Shown: piece by piece, positions 25,948 to 32,845 of the stretch
Position numbering within the stretch: the stretch's first letter is position 1
How the letters are laid out: each line of letters opens with the position of its first letter
Source of the DNA: Clostridiales bacterium
Lineage (GTDB): Bacteria; Bacillota; Clostridia; Christensenellales; Christensenellaceae
Reading direction: 5' to 3'
Assembly: GCA_003510345.1 (NCBI GenBank)
Contig: DOMW01000201.1
Coordinates: 1 to 33,121 of the forward strand
DNA length: 33,121 nucleotides
Notes under the pieces: model-generated
Database searches by the model: none
What the model saw: only the letters and a program-made list of their open reading frames with translations
What the model was told of the DNA's origin: nothing
Program-made: the position numbers and the translations under genes

Positions 25948-26064
25948 AAGTGATTGTTTATCAAATAATTTGTGTGGATATCACGTTCAACCCGTTCGCC
26001 CGTTGTTAGTCCATTACCGTTACAAAAACCGTAGCAGATTTCCCATGTGTTCTTTCCGCACCGT

Positions 26065-26091
26065 GTATGGTAGAATCATTCTATACCATAC
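26065..26091 (+). promoter_or_regulatory. Promoter with overlapping palindrome before DUF6157 gene
   Basis: TGGTAGAAT (26068-26076) is an extended -10 that forms the left arm of an inverted repeat: GTATGGTAGAAT, then ATTCTATACCATAC with two extra bases. The overlap suggests repressor control. The gene starts about 55 bases downstream. Confidence 0.45.
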
Positions 26092-26143
26092 GGCCAAGCC
26101 GTTTGCGCACAACCACGCTTTTACTATCGGGAGGGGAACCGAA

Positions 26144-26536
26144 ATGAAACAATATACCACCAATTATATTAATACGTTTATTGAAATCGCTGAAGATTGT
26201 CTGGCGCAGGCGGCGGAAGTGCCGCCGCAAAAGGAACCGAAAACGGCGGCAAGAATTGAATATGATATGCTGATTGACAACCCGTATCAAAACACCTCGG
26301 ACGATGTACTTTTCGAATCGAACGGAAAACGCAGAGGCCTCAGCCGGGAGGACTTCTTCGCAAAGGGGCAGCCATGCTTTCGCGCTTCCGCGCTCACAAA
26401 GAAATACGGTTGGGGTGTACACAGCGATAAAGACGGTAAAATCGCTATATTCCCGGTAGGTTCCGCCGCATATCAAAGCTTAACGGCAGACACAAGTATA
26501 AAACATCTCAAGGCGATGCGTTCAAGTAAGAAGTAG
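26144..26536 (+). CDS. DUF6157 family protein
   Basis: This is a small cytoplasmic protein of 130 residues and unknown function. It opens with YTTNYINTFIEIAEDC, then EYDMLIDNPYQNTSDDVLFE and ends in FRASALTKKYGWGVHSDKDG and KIAIFPVGSAAYQSL, a pattern I recognise as the DUF6157 family. It has no signal peptide or membrane helix. ATG 26144 follows GGGAGGGG; an upstream in-frame extension lacks a ribosome site and is rejected. It is a single gene with its own promoter region. Confidence 0.75.
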   Translation: MKQYTTNYINTFIEIAEDCLAQAAEVPPQKEPKTAARIEYDMLIDNPYQNTSDDVLFESNGKRRGLSREDFFAKGQPCFRASALTKKYGWGVHSDKDGKIAIFPVGSAAYQSLTADTSIKHLKAMRSSKK

Positions 26537-26598
26537 GGTTTACATTGCTGATTGTACTAACATAATCCGTTCTTTAATTGCTGTGCCCAATACACCTG

Positions 26599-26604
26599 TA
26601 TAAT
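26599..26604 (+). promoter_or_regulatory. Likely -10 of the Crp/Fnr-type regulator gene
   Basis: TATAAT preceded by TG directly adjacent. A TTGCTG at 26578-26583 could serve as -35 but with a short 15-base spacer. It lies 28 bases before the ATG. Confidence 0.45.
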
Positions 26605-26631
26605 CATCTGTAGAAAGGATGCCGCACACCC

Positions 26632-27243
26632 ATGAACAGAACATCCGCACCGGATAGCAAAGCGTTTTCGGCTATTCGGGATATCCTCAACAGCATATGC
26701 CCCGTGCCCGGCGACCAATTCGCCGCCTTTTGCGCGTTGCTGCGCCAAACGCGCTATGCCAAGCATGATTTCTTTGTGCGGGCGGGCGAGCGCAAGAGCG
26801 AGGCGGGTTATGTGGTAAGCGGCTTATTCAGGCTGTTTTACATAGACCACAAGGGCAAGGAATACACTAAAAACTTCATGCCGCCCGGTCATTTTGTCGC
26901 ACCGTATAATTCCATATTGCGGGGCGAGGCGTCCAACCTCTATATTCAGGCATTGAAGGACTCGGTTGTAGTGACGTTCGATTATAACGCCTGCGCGGTG
27001 TTGGCGAGCGATCACATTTGCTGGCAAACGATACTGAGAAAGATTACAGAAGGCGCGTACCTCCAAAAAGAAAAACGTGAATCCGACTTGCTGTTCTACG
27101 ACGCGGAAACACGCTACGCTAATTTCATGCGCGAATTTCCCGATTTGGCGAGAAACATCAAGCAGCAGCATATCGCGTCATTTCTGGGTATGTCGCCCGA
27201 AACGCTGAGCCGCATCAAACGAAAAATTGATACAAATCTTTGA
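26632..27243 (+). CDS. Crp/Fnr-family transcription regulator
   Basis: This is a cytoplasmic regulator of 203 residues. A cyclic-nucleotide-binding-like beta-barrel spans about 25-125 (FVRAGERKSEAGYVVSGLFRLFY, PPGHFVAPYNS). A long dimer helix follows, and a C-terminal winged helix contains QQHIASFLGMSPETLSRIKRKI. The recognition helix has E-x-x-S-R, as in FNR. The cysteine pattern of an FNR iron-sulfur cluster is not evident, so the effector is unknown. A TTGAC-N4-ATCAA dyad overlaps its stop and precedes the acyltransferase gene. Confidence 0.88.
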   Translation: MNRTSAPDSKAFSAIRDILNSICPVPGDQFAAFCALLRQTRYAKHDFFVRAGERKSEAGYVVSGLFRLFYIDHKGKEYTKNFMPPGHFVAPYNSILRGEASNLYIQALKDSVVVTFDYNACAVLASDHICWQTILRKITEGAYLQKEKRESDLLFYDAETRYANFMREFPDLARNIKQQHIASFLGMSPETLSRIKRKIDTNL

Positions 27244-27253
27244 CATAAATCAA
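27240..27253 (+). promoter_or_regulatory. FNR/CRP-type dyad before acyltransferase
   Basis: TTGAC-ATAA-ATCAA matches the FNR consensus TTGAT-N4-ATCAA at nine of ten defined positions. It overlaps the stop of the Crp/Fnr-type gene and lies about 50 bases before the acyltransferase start. Binding is inferred. Confidence 0.45.
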
Positions 27254-27300
27254 GGAAAGTGTGCTCCAATTGCGTTAAGATAATGCAAAGGAGTGATGTC

Positions 27301-28323
27301 ATGTCCGGGCGTAAGCACTATCTCGATAACCTGCGTTCGCTCAGTATACTGCTGCTGTTCCCATTCCATGTGTTCATGATCTACAACAACTGGGGCGAGA
27401 GCAACTATATACACGGCGCGGCGCTTGCCGTTCCCAGCGCCATCAACCAGATACTCTATCTATTTATGATGCCGCTGCTGTTTGCCGTGGCGGGCATCAG
27501 CTCACGTTACGCCCTGCATAAACGCAGCGCCAAACAATACGTCGGCGAACGCGTGCGCAAGCTGCTGCTGCCGCTGTTGTTCAGCATGCTGCTGGTGCTG
27601 CCCGTACAATCCTACATCGCCGGCCTGTTCCACAACGGCCACGCCAACTATCTGGATTACTACACCACCGTTACCGACTTCACGGGCTACGACGGCGCGT
27701 TCACGCCCGGGCATCTGTGGTTTATACTCTACCTGTTCGTCATTTCCATGGTCAGCCTGCCGCTTATGCTGCTCGTCAAACGCGGCAACGCGCCCCGCAG
27801 GCATATACCGCTATGGGCAATAGTGCTGCTGGGCCTGCTGCCCTGCCTCGGCAACATACTGTTCGACATCAGCGGCAAAAGTCCCACCGAATTTCTGGCA
27901 TATTTCCTGCTGGGCTATTTTGTGCTGGCACAGGAATCCGTACTCCAGACGCTGGATAAGCACCGTTTCCTATTGTTAGGCATCACGGTAACAGGGGCGG
28001 TGCTCACATTCTCTTTCGATACTATATTGTATGAAATGGTGGGGTGGCTGGCTGTGCTGGCAGCGCTCGGCCTAGGCAGGCATTATCTGAACTTCACCGG
28101 GCGCGTGTCGCGCTACCTGTCAAATTCCTCGTTCGGCCTCTACATCTTTCACCAGTCATGGATCGTGGTAACGGGCTACTTCATACTGCAATGGACGGTA
28201 AACTATTTTGCGCAGATACCGCTGATACTGGTCATTTCCACGGTGCTCACCTTTATCACATATGAATTGGCAAAGCGCGTGCCGATTTTTAGGTGGATGT
28301 TTGCTTTAAAAAATATTCAATAA
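27301..28323 (+). CDS. Membrane acyltransferase, acyltransferase_3 family
   Basis: This is an integral membrane O-acyltransferase-like protein of 340 residues with about ten helices. The family start is present: HYLDNLRSLSILLLFPFHVF, which holds the conserved His, followed by PLLFAVAGISSRYAL and GHLWFILYLFVIS. Such enzymes transfer acyl groups to surface sugars, lipids or antibiotics; which one cannot be told here. I chose ATG 27301 behind AAAGGAG. It follows the Crp/Fnr-type regulator by 57 bases and may be controlled by it. Confidence 0.85.
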   Translation: MSGRKHYLDNLRSLSILLLFPFHVFMIYNNWGESNYIHGAALAVPSAINQILYLFMMPLLFAVAGISSRYALHKRSAKQYVGERVRKLLLPLLFSMLLVLPVQSYIAGLFHNGHANYLDYYTTVTDFTGYDGAFTPGHLWFILYLFVISMVSLPLMLLVKRGNAPRRHIPLWAIVLLGLLPCLGNILFDISGKSPTEFLAYFLLGYFVLAQESVLQTLDKHRFLLLGITVTGAVLTFSFDTILYEMVGWLAVLAALGLGRHYLNFTGRVSRYLSNSSFGLYIFHQSWIVVTGYFILQWTVNYFAQIPLILVISTVLTFITYELAKRVPIFRWMFALKNIQ

Positions 28324-28353
28324 CCTTCGTGCCGGAAGTGTGGTAAAATCGTT

Positions 28354-28573
28354 TTATACTATTCCCAAATGAACTACTCCCGCACCAAGGGGCGGGGTAT
28401 CAAAGGCAAGTTCAAGAGCAAGGCAACGCCCCGAGGGGCGGGGTATTTGACCCTGAGGGATTAAAAACGCTTGCGTTTTTAATTTCGTCCGGCCACTGAG
28501 CCCGGAAAAAAACTTCTTCGAAACGCAGTGGCCGGGCGGGTCACACAGCGCCTTTTGGCGTGGTGTGACGGGA
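28354..28573. repeat. Structured dispersed repeat, copy 1 (with about 90-bp insert)
   Basis: The left end TTATACTATTCCCAA (28354-28368) matches copy 2. An extra segment of about 92 bases follows, carrying AGGGGCGGGGTAT twice (28388-28400 and 28434-28446). Then come three successive hairpins: AAAAACGC/GCGTTTTT (28463-28480), a 13-bp stem ending CCACTG/CAGTGG (about 28487-28539), and GTCACACAGCGCC/GGCGTGGTGTGAC (28540-28569). Compared with copy 2 the 23 bases in the loop of the middle hairpin (28501-28523) are reverse-complemented. It starts 30 bases after the acyltransferase, where the first hairpin could also terminate transcription. Confidence 0.75.
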
Positions 28574-28636
28574 AAGCCGTTTACAAGCATGGGCTATCGA
28601 TTGCGCCATGTTTCTTGCGGGAGGGATGAACAAAAC

Positions 28637-29245
28637 ATGCAAAGACTGTTTTTATGTTCGATGTTCCAAAATGTATGGAAGTTGCTGAAACCGCTCAAGC
28701 CCGCTATGCGGGGCAAGACCGTCACCTATATTCCCACCGCCAGCAAAGTGGAAAAACTGGGATGGTTTGTAAACATCGGCAAATGGAAACTGAAAAAACT
28801 GGGGATGCTCGTGGACGAACTGGATGTTTCCGCCCAACCGTACGAAACAATACAGGCGGCACTTGCAAAAAACGACTACATCTATGTAACCGGCGGCAAT
28901 ACCTTTTTCCTGTTGCAGGAATTGAGAAGAACCGGCGCGGACGCGCTGCTTACCGACGCAATCAACAACGGAAAATTCTATATCGGCGAGTCGGCGGGCG
29001 CTATTGTCGCCGCAAAAGACATCGGTTATTCCGCCGCTATGGATAAAAAAGAGAAAGCTCCCCATTTAAAAGACTATGCGGGCTTAGGCTTGATAGATTT
29101 TTATGTCGTGCCCCATTCCGGGAATTGGGAGTTCGGCAAAGCAGTAGAGCAAATCGTCGCGGACTATGCAAACCAGTTGAATCTTTCTGTCATCAGTGAC
29201 AAGCAGGCGATATTTGTGGAGGGAGGCAACGTGAAATTGTTATGA
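28637..29245 (+). CDS. Peptidase E-like (family S51) protein
   Basis: This is a type 1 glutamine-amidotransferase-like hydrolase related to dipeptidase E, 202 residues and cytoplasmic. The start is RLFLCSMFQNV, followed by TYIPTASKVEK, the loop YIYVTGGNTFFLLQEL and the nucleophile elbow GESAGA with Ser119. The late segment FYVVPHSGNWEFG carries the probable catalytic His. I chose ATG 28637 after GGGAGGG; an in-frame ATG 24 codons upstream lies in the repeat. The likely role is hydrolysis of N-terminal Asp peptides, but S51-like relatives have varied functions. Confidence 0.82.
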   Translation: MQRLFLCSMFQNVWKLLKPLKPAMRGKTVTYIPTASKVEKLGWFVNIGKWKLKKLGMLVDELDVSAQPYETIQAALAKNDYIYVTGGNTFFLLQELRRTGADALLTDAINNGKFYIGESAGAIVAAKDIGYSAAMDKKEKAPHLKDYAGLGLIDFYVVPHSGNWEFGKAVEQIVADYANQLNLSVISDKQAIFVEGGNVKLL

Positions 29246-29346
29246 CGGCAGGCGCGCGATAGCGTAGGTGTCAAGTATCCTTGCAGTTGGATTCCCTATA
29301 TACTGCTCTGTATATACTGATCCGACAAATTATTTGCAGCACCCCC

Positions 29347-29375
29347 TTGACAGGTGAGCGATTGGTCACTATAAT
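29347..29375 (+). promoter_or_regulatory. Consensus promoter of the tetR operon
   Basis: TTGACA (29347-29352), exactly 17 bases, TATAAT (29370-29375): a perfect sigma-A promoter 45 bases before the TetR-type gene. It is embedded in the operator at 29352-29397. Confidence 0.92.
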
Positions 29376-29397
29376 AAAAGTGACCAATCGCTCACCT
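29352..29397. promoter_or_regulatory. 19-bp perfect inverted repeat, TetR operator
   Basis: AGGTGAGCGATTGGTCACT (29352-29370) is repeated in reverse complement at 29379-29397 around eight bases. Each arm is itself an imperfect dyad, GTGA...TCAC, so two repressor dimers could bind, one over the promoter spacer and one over the transcription start. Autorepression by the TetR-family protein is inferred. Confidence 0.8.
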
Positions 29398-29419
29398 TGT
29401 GCATTGAAAGGAATGTTAC

Positions 29420-30001
29420 ATGAACACGAAACAGCAAATATTAAACGAATCGCTGAAACTATTCTCAAAAAATGGTTTTGACGCCGTATCCATTCGTGCT
29501 ATCGCAAAAGAAGTAGGCGTGGGAAACAGCGCTTTGTACAAGCACTTTCCCAGCAAGCGGGCCATTTTTGACGCGATTGTCGCGCAATGCAAGGAGCATT
29601 TCACGCGACAAAGCGGCCATTATCAAAACAGCATACGCAATGAGGACGACTTTGTTGAAATGTGCCTTGCCATGTTCCGATTTCAAATCAGCGATGAGAT
29701 GATTGTGATGTTCCGGCGGATTCTTCTGATAGAGCAGTTTAAAAACGAAGAGATGGCAAAAATATTCAAAGAGTTTTTTATCGAGCTGCCGCTCGCCACA
29801 CAGGAAGAGTTATTCAGGCAGCTGATGCAAGACGGCGTGATGAAAGACAAAGATCCAAAAGTGCTTGCGTTGGAGCTCTATGCGCCATTTTTTCTATATC
29901 ATACCGTAAGCTGTGAACAAGAGAAACTGACGGAGCTTTTCAAAAAACACGCTGCGTATTTTTATGTGGATAACATCGTGGGGGGAGTACCCCCAAAATG
30001 A
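29420..30001 (+). CDS. TetR-family transcription regulator
   Basis: This is a DNA-binding repressor of 193 residues. The TetR_N domain (about 4-50) reads KQQILNESLKLFSKNGFDAV and VGVGNSALYKHFPSKRAIFD. The C-terminal ligand-binding part is helical and not conserved. ATG 29420 follows GAAAGGA. It is first in an operon with a PEBP-family gene (ATGA overlap) and an RnfC-like gene and lies under a palindrome-covered promoter, so it probably represses its own operon. The inducer is unknown. Confidence 0.9.
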   Translation: MNTKQQILNESLKLFSKNGFDAVSIRAIAKEVGVGNSALYKHFPSKRAIFDAIVAQCKEHFTRQSGHYQNSIRNEDDFVEMCLAMFRFQISDEMIVMFRRILLIEQFKNEEMAKIFKEFFIELPLATQEELFRQLMQDGVMKDKDPKVLALELYAPFFLYHTVSCEQEKLTELFKKHAAYFYVDNIVGGVPPK

Positions 30002-30597
30002 AAAAGAAGATATGGCTAGGCATCGCCTCTATACTAGGGATTCTATTTGTCTCCGGCGCACTATATCTTTCATACGAAAGCAACAATCATTACGAGGTGG
30101 ATATGACCAGAGCGGAAACCATAACTGTTACAAGCCCCGCGTTTGAGGCGGGCGGGCCAATCCCGGTTCAATATACCGGGAAAGAGGAAGATATTTCCCC
30201 ACCTCTTCACTTATCAGATGTAAGCGACCATGGCGTTTCGCTGGTGGTCATCATGGACGATGCCAGCCATCCGCTGTTCAAAAACTTTAACCACTGGGTT
30301 ATGTGGAATATACCACCGGGCGAACAAATTCCGGAAAACATTACCCATGGCGCAACCGTTAGTACACCGGATGGCGCGGTGCAGGGCATGGGGTATGGAC
30401 AAAACAGGTACAAAGGCCCCAACCCGCCTGCATTTATGCGGGAGGCACATCACTACATTTTTCATGTCTACGTCCTAGACTGTATGCTGGAACTGGCGCC
30501 ACATTCACGTAAAAAAAATGTGCTGGAAGCCATGGACGGACATATTATACAGTACGGCAGCGTCACCGGCCTTTGGAGTAATGCATACCTAAAATAA
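29998..30597 (+). CDS. YbhB/YbcL-type PEBP family protein, membrane-anchored
   Basis: This is a phosphatidylethanolamine-binding-protein-like (Raf kinase inhibitor-like) protein of 199 residues. An N-terminal helix (about 5-24) gives export or anchoring. The PEBP core follows: ITVTSPAFEAGGPIPVQYTG, ISPPLHLSDV, VVIMDDASHP with the metal/anion-pocket DxxHP, and FNHWVMWNIPPG. A late segment YKGPNPPA is also typical. Biochemical roles of bacterial members are poorly known. The start overlaps the TetR stop as ATGA. It is unusual as a partner of an RnfC-like protein. Confidence 0.87.
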   Translation: MKKKIWLGIASILGILFVSGALYLSYESNNHYEVDMTRAETITVTSPAFEAGGPIPVQYTGKEEDISPPLHLSDVSDHGVSLVVIMDDASHPLFKNFNHWVMWNIPPGEQIPENITHGATVSTPDGAVQGMGYGQNRYKGPNPPAFMREAHHYIFHVYVLDCMLELAPHSRKKNVLEAMDGHIIQYGSVTGLWSNAYLK

Positions 30598-30630
30598 CGA
30601 TACGCGAAGCGGAAAAGAGAGGAAAAACAA

Positions 30631-31722
30631 ATGAACCCAGCCCCAATAATAAATAAAAAAAGTGTTAAAAGCGCCCTGCCGTTACGGCAAGCCCAAAAGC
30701 AGGAGAAGCGACTGAAGGGCAAGGGCGGCAGACGACCTTTAAAAAACTATTTAGGCAAGGTCGTTACCCTGTCGCCCCCTAAATCCACCTTGGAAAAATC
30801 CAAAACAGCAGATGTTCCGGCCAATGTCTCAGTTGACGAATTGTTGTGTGCCATTGAAAAGGCAGGACTTACGGGTATGAGCGGCAACGGCTTTCCTATC
30901 CACCAAAAAATCACCAGTTTCCTTGCGGCGAAACCGGGCAATAGAATTTTGCTGATTAACGCCGTTGAATGCGACCCCGCGCTTGTGCATGACGAATGGC
31001 TGTTGCATAACAGATATGCGGAAATCCGGCAGGCTATCCATCACTTAAAGCAAACGCTTTCCTTAACAGGCGTTGTTTTGGCCATAAAAGATAAGAGGAT
31101 TCGGCCAAACGATGCATGTACGATTGCCACTGTGCCGCCCCGATACCCCATGGGCGAGGAGCATTTTCTGATTCGACAGGCATTGGGCATTCCGATTGAG
31201 AGCGATACAATTCCGGCGGAGCAAGGGATTCTTGTGTTGAATATTCAGAGCGTTTATCAAATCGGTAAAATCATCAGCAACGATTATGATGGCGGACGGT
31301 TTGTTACGATTGCCGACTTGACAAAGGCCTCAGCCAGAGTTGTCTATGTATACCCCGGCGAAAATATCGCAACGCTTCTTACCGCCCACTTTGGCGCGCA
31401 GGGCAATAAGACTTTGCATAAGGGGTTTGGGGCCATGTCGTGCGTGACGGCGGATAAAATGGATGATTTCTCCAATTGTGAAACCTTTGCGGCTTACGTG
31501 GATGTGCCGCAAATAGACAGCAAAAACAAGTGTAAACACTGTGGAAGCTGCACGAGAAGGTGTCCCATGCATATTAAAGTTGCCAAGATTGTCCAAAATA
31601 CTGACGGCAATCGTCATTTCGATAACGCGTCATATCACCCGGAGCGTTGTATGCAGTGTGGTAGTTGTACCTATTTTTGCCCGGCATCAAAAGATGTTTC
31701 CGGCTATGTTACCAGAGGTTGA
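30631..31722 (+). CDS. RnfC-like protein with two 4Fe-4S clusters
   Basis: This is a redox protein of 363 residues resembling RnfC/PrdC electron-transfer subunits. The N-terminus is basic (1-35). The flavin/NADH-binding core has the altered glycine motif GMSGNGFPIHQK, compared with the usual GxGGAGFPTHVK, then INAVECDPALVHDEWLL. A SLBB-like part follows. The C-terminus carries two clusters, CKHCGSCTRRCP and CMQCGSCTYFCP. It is shorter than a typical RnfC and no rnfABDEG genes are near. Third gene of the TetR-PEBP operon, 33 bases after the PEBP gene. What it reduces is not known; a stand-alone oxidoreductase is my inference. Confidence 0.8.
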   Translation: MNPAPIINKKSVKSALPLRQAQKQEKRLKGKGGRRPLKNYLGKVVTLSPPKSTLEKSKTADVPANVSVDELLCAIEKAGLTGMSGNGFPIHQKITSFLAAKPGNRILLINAVECDPALVHDEWLLHNRYAEIRQAIHHLKQTLSLTGVVLAIKDKRIRPNDACTIATVPPRYPMGEEHFLIRQALGIPIESDTIPAEQGILVLNIQSVYQIGKIISNDYDGGRFVTIADLTKASARVVYVYPGENIATLLTAHFGAQGNKTLHKGFGAMSCVTADKMDDFSNCETFAAYVDVPQIDSKNKCKHCGSCTRRCPMHIKVAKIVQNTDGNRHFDNASYHPERCMQCGSCTYFCPASKDVSGYVTRG

Positions 31723-31725
31723 CCC

Positions 31726-31876
31726 TTATACCATTCCCAACTAAAAACGCCTGCGTTTTTAATTTCGTCCGGCCACTGAGTTTCGAAGAAGTTCTTCCGG
31801 GCTCAGTGACCGGGCGGGGCACATAGCGCCTTTTGGCGTGGTGTGACGGGACGACGATTTTGAGTTAAGGGAATAG
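31726..31876. repeat. Structured dispersed repeat, copy 2 (MITE-like)
   Basis: About 150 bases with imperfect terminal inverted repeats: ATTCCCAACT (31733-31742) against AGTTAAGGGAAT (31863-31874). It contains the same three hairpins as copy 1: AAAAACGC/GCGTTTTT (31743-31760), the CCGGCCACTGAG/CTCAGTGACCGG stem (31769-31813) and the GCGCCTTTTGGCG-centred stem (about 31818-31848). The 21 bases in the middle loop (31781-31801) are the reverse complement of those in copy 1. It starts four bases after the RnfC-like gene; the first palindrome may terminate that operon. No coding capacity. Confidence 0.75.
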
Positions 31877-32233
31877 CGTTTATTTGTCGTGTACCTATGT
31901 GGCAAGCCGCGCAACGCTTCCGGCAGGAATGGTTGCGCGGCTTTAGCCGGTATTCGCCGGAAGTCATTCACATAGTCTCGTGCCGTTAAAACATTTAATT
32001 CATTTCATGCACTACAAAAACAATTTCGCATAGTAGAATCTCATGATATAATATTAGCACATCATAATATCTCGGACATAGTTTTTAAAAACTATATAGT
32101 TCTTAAAATCCGCTATGTTGGATATTTTTGATTTAGAAATTGCAAAAATATACAATATATAGTAGCTGTGTTAGATTTGAGATTTTTCCAAAAATCAGAA
32201 TTCATGAACTGACTGCAAAGAAGGTCCGTTATT
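31877..32233. other. Non-coding stretch with pseudoknot-like and AT-rich parts
   Basis: I see no gene. A 12-bp stem pairs 31904-31915 (AAGCCGCGCAAC) with 31932-31943. Bases in its loop (CTTCCGGC, 31917-31924) can pair with GCCGGAAG (31956-31963), giving a pseudoknot. From about 31980 the sequence becomes AT-rich. An extended -10 TGATATAAT lies at 32044-32052, followed by the perfect 18-base palindrome at 32078-32095 (ATAGTTTTT/AAAAACTAT), a possible operator for the recombinase remnant. Confidence 0.5.
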
Positions 32234-32798
32234 ATGAGTAAAAAAAATCGAGCCTCACATCCATGTAGTGTATGCGTCGCAAACAAACGATGCAGCGTCG
32301 GAAGCAATGAGAAAACTGTTGCTGGGGGTTGTGGTTGACCCGGCGGATAAGCAGGAAGTTGTTGTCATGCGTGGAGAAGAAAGCAACAAGAAGGGCAGGA
32401 TGGCGCCGTATGGATATGTGTATGATGACAAAGAGAAACGTGATGCGACAGGTCGCACCCTGCGTGGCTTGGTTATACACAAAAAAGAAGCTATGGTGGT
32501 GTGCAAAATGTTTGAGCTTTGCATCGAATACAAATTTGGTGGTAGAAGGATTGCTGACTATCTGGCCGCAAAGGGGTATGTTACCCGTAATGGACATCTT
32601 TTCAACTATTCAACAATATTGAGGATGCTCTCCAACCAACTGTATATGGGCATAGTCCGGCGGGGCAAAGCAGCACCATATTATAACTCTGGCCTCGCTA
32701 TAGTGTCTGAAAGCACTTTTGAAAAAGCGCAAGAGGCTAAAAGGAAAAACACCTCGCCCTCGAATTGGAGTTATGCAGATGGCGCGTCCTCATCTTGA
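32234..32798 (+). pseudogene. Serine recombinase remnant, frameshifted
   Basis: The recombinase domain of a large serine recombinase is visible: GRMAPYGYVYDDKEK, FELCIEYKFGGRRIADYLAA and STILRMLSNQLYMGIVRRG. The N-terminal catalytic domain is absent. The frame from ATG 32234 (MSKK...) continues into this domain only if one base is removed from the A8 run at 32240-32247; as written it stops at 32336. The C-terminus ends abruptly (SSS, stop at 32798) and an IS66 end follows about 50 bases later. Truncated at both ends and frameshifted, it is probably dead, though slippage on A8 could restore the frame. Confidence 0.7.
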
Positions 32799-32845
32799 AC
32801 AAGGGCGCATCATAAATCGCAAGCGTCAAAAACAGGTGCACCATC

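Noticed and set aside
28354..28590. Minus-strand open frame inside repeat copy 1
   Set aside because: It consists of the hairpin-forming repeat sequence and has no ribosome site or recognisable domain.
31500..31722. The RnfC-like gene as part of a full Rnf complex
   Set aside because: No rnfA, B, D, E or G is present on either side; the operon partners are a TetR regulator and a PEBP-type protein.
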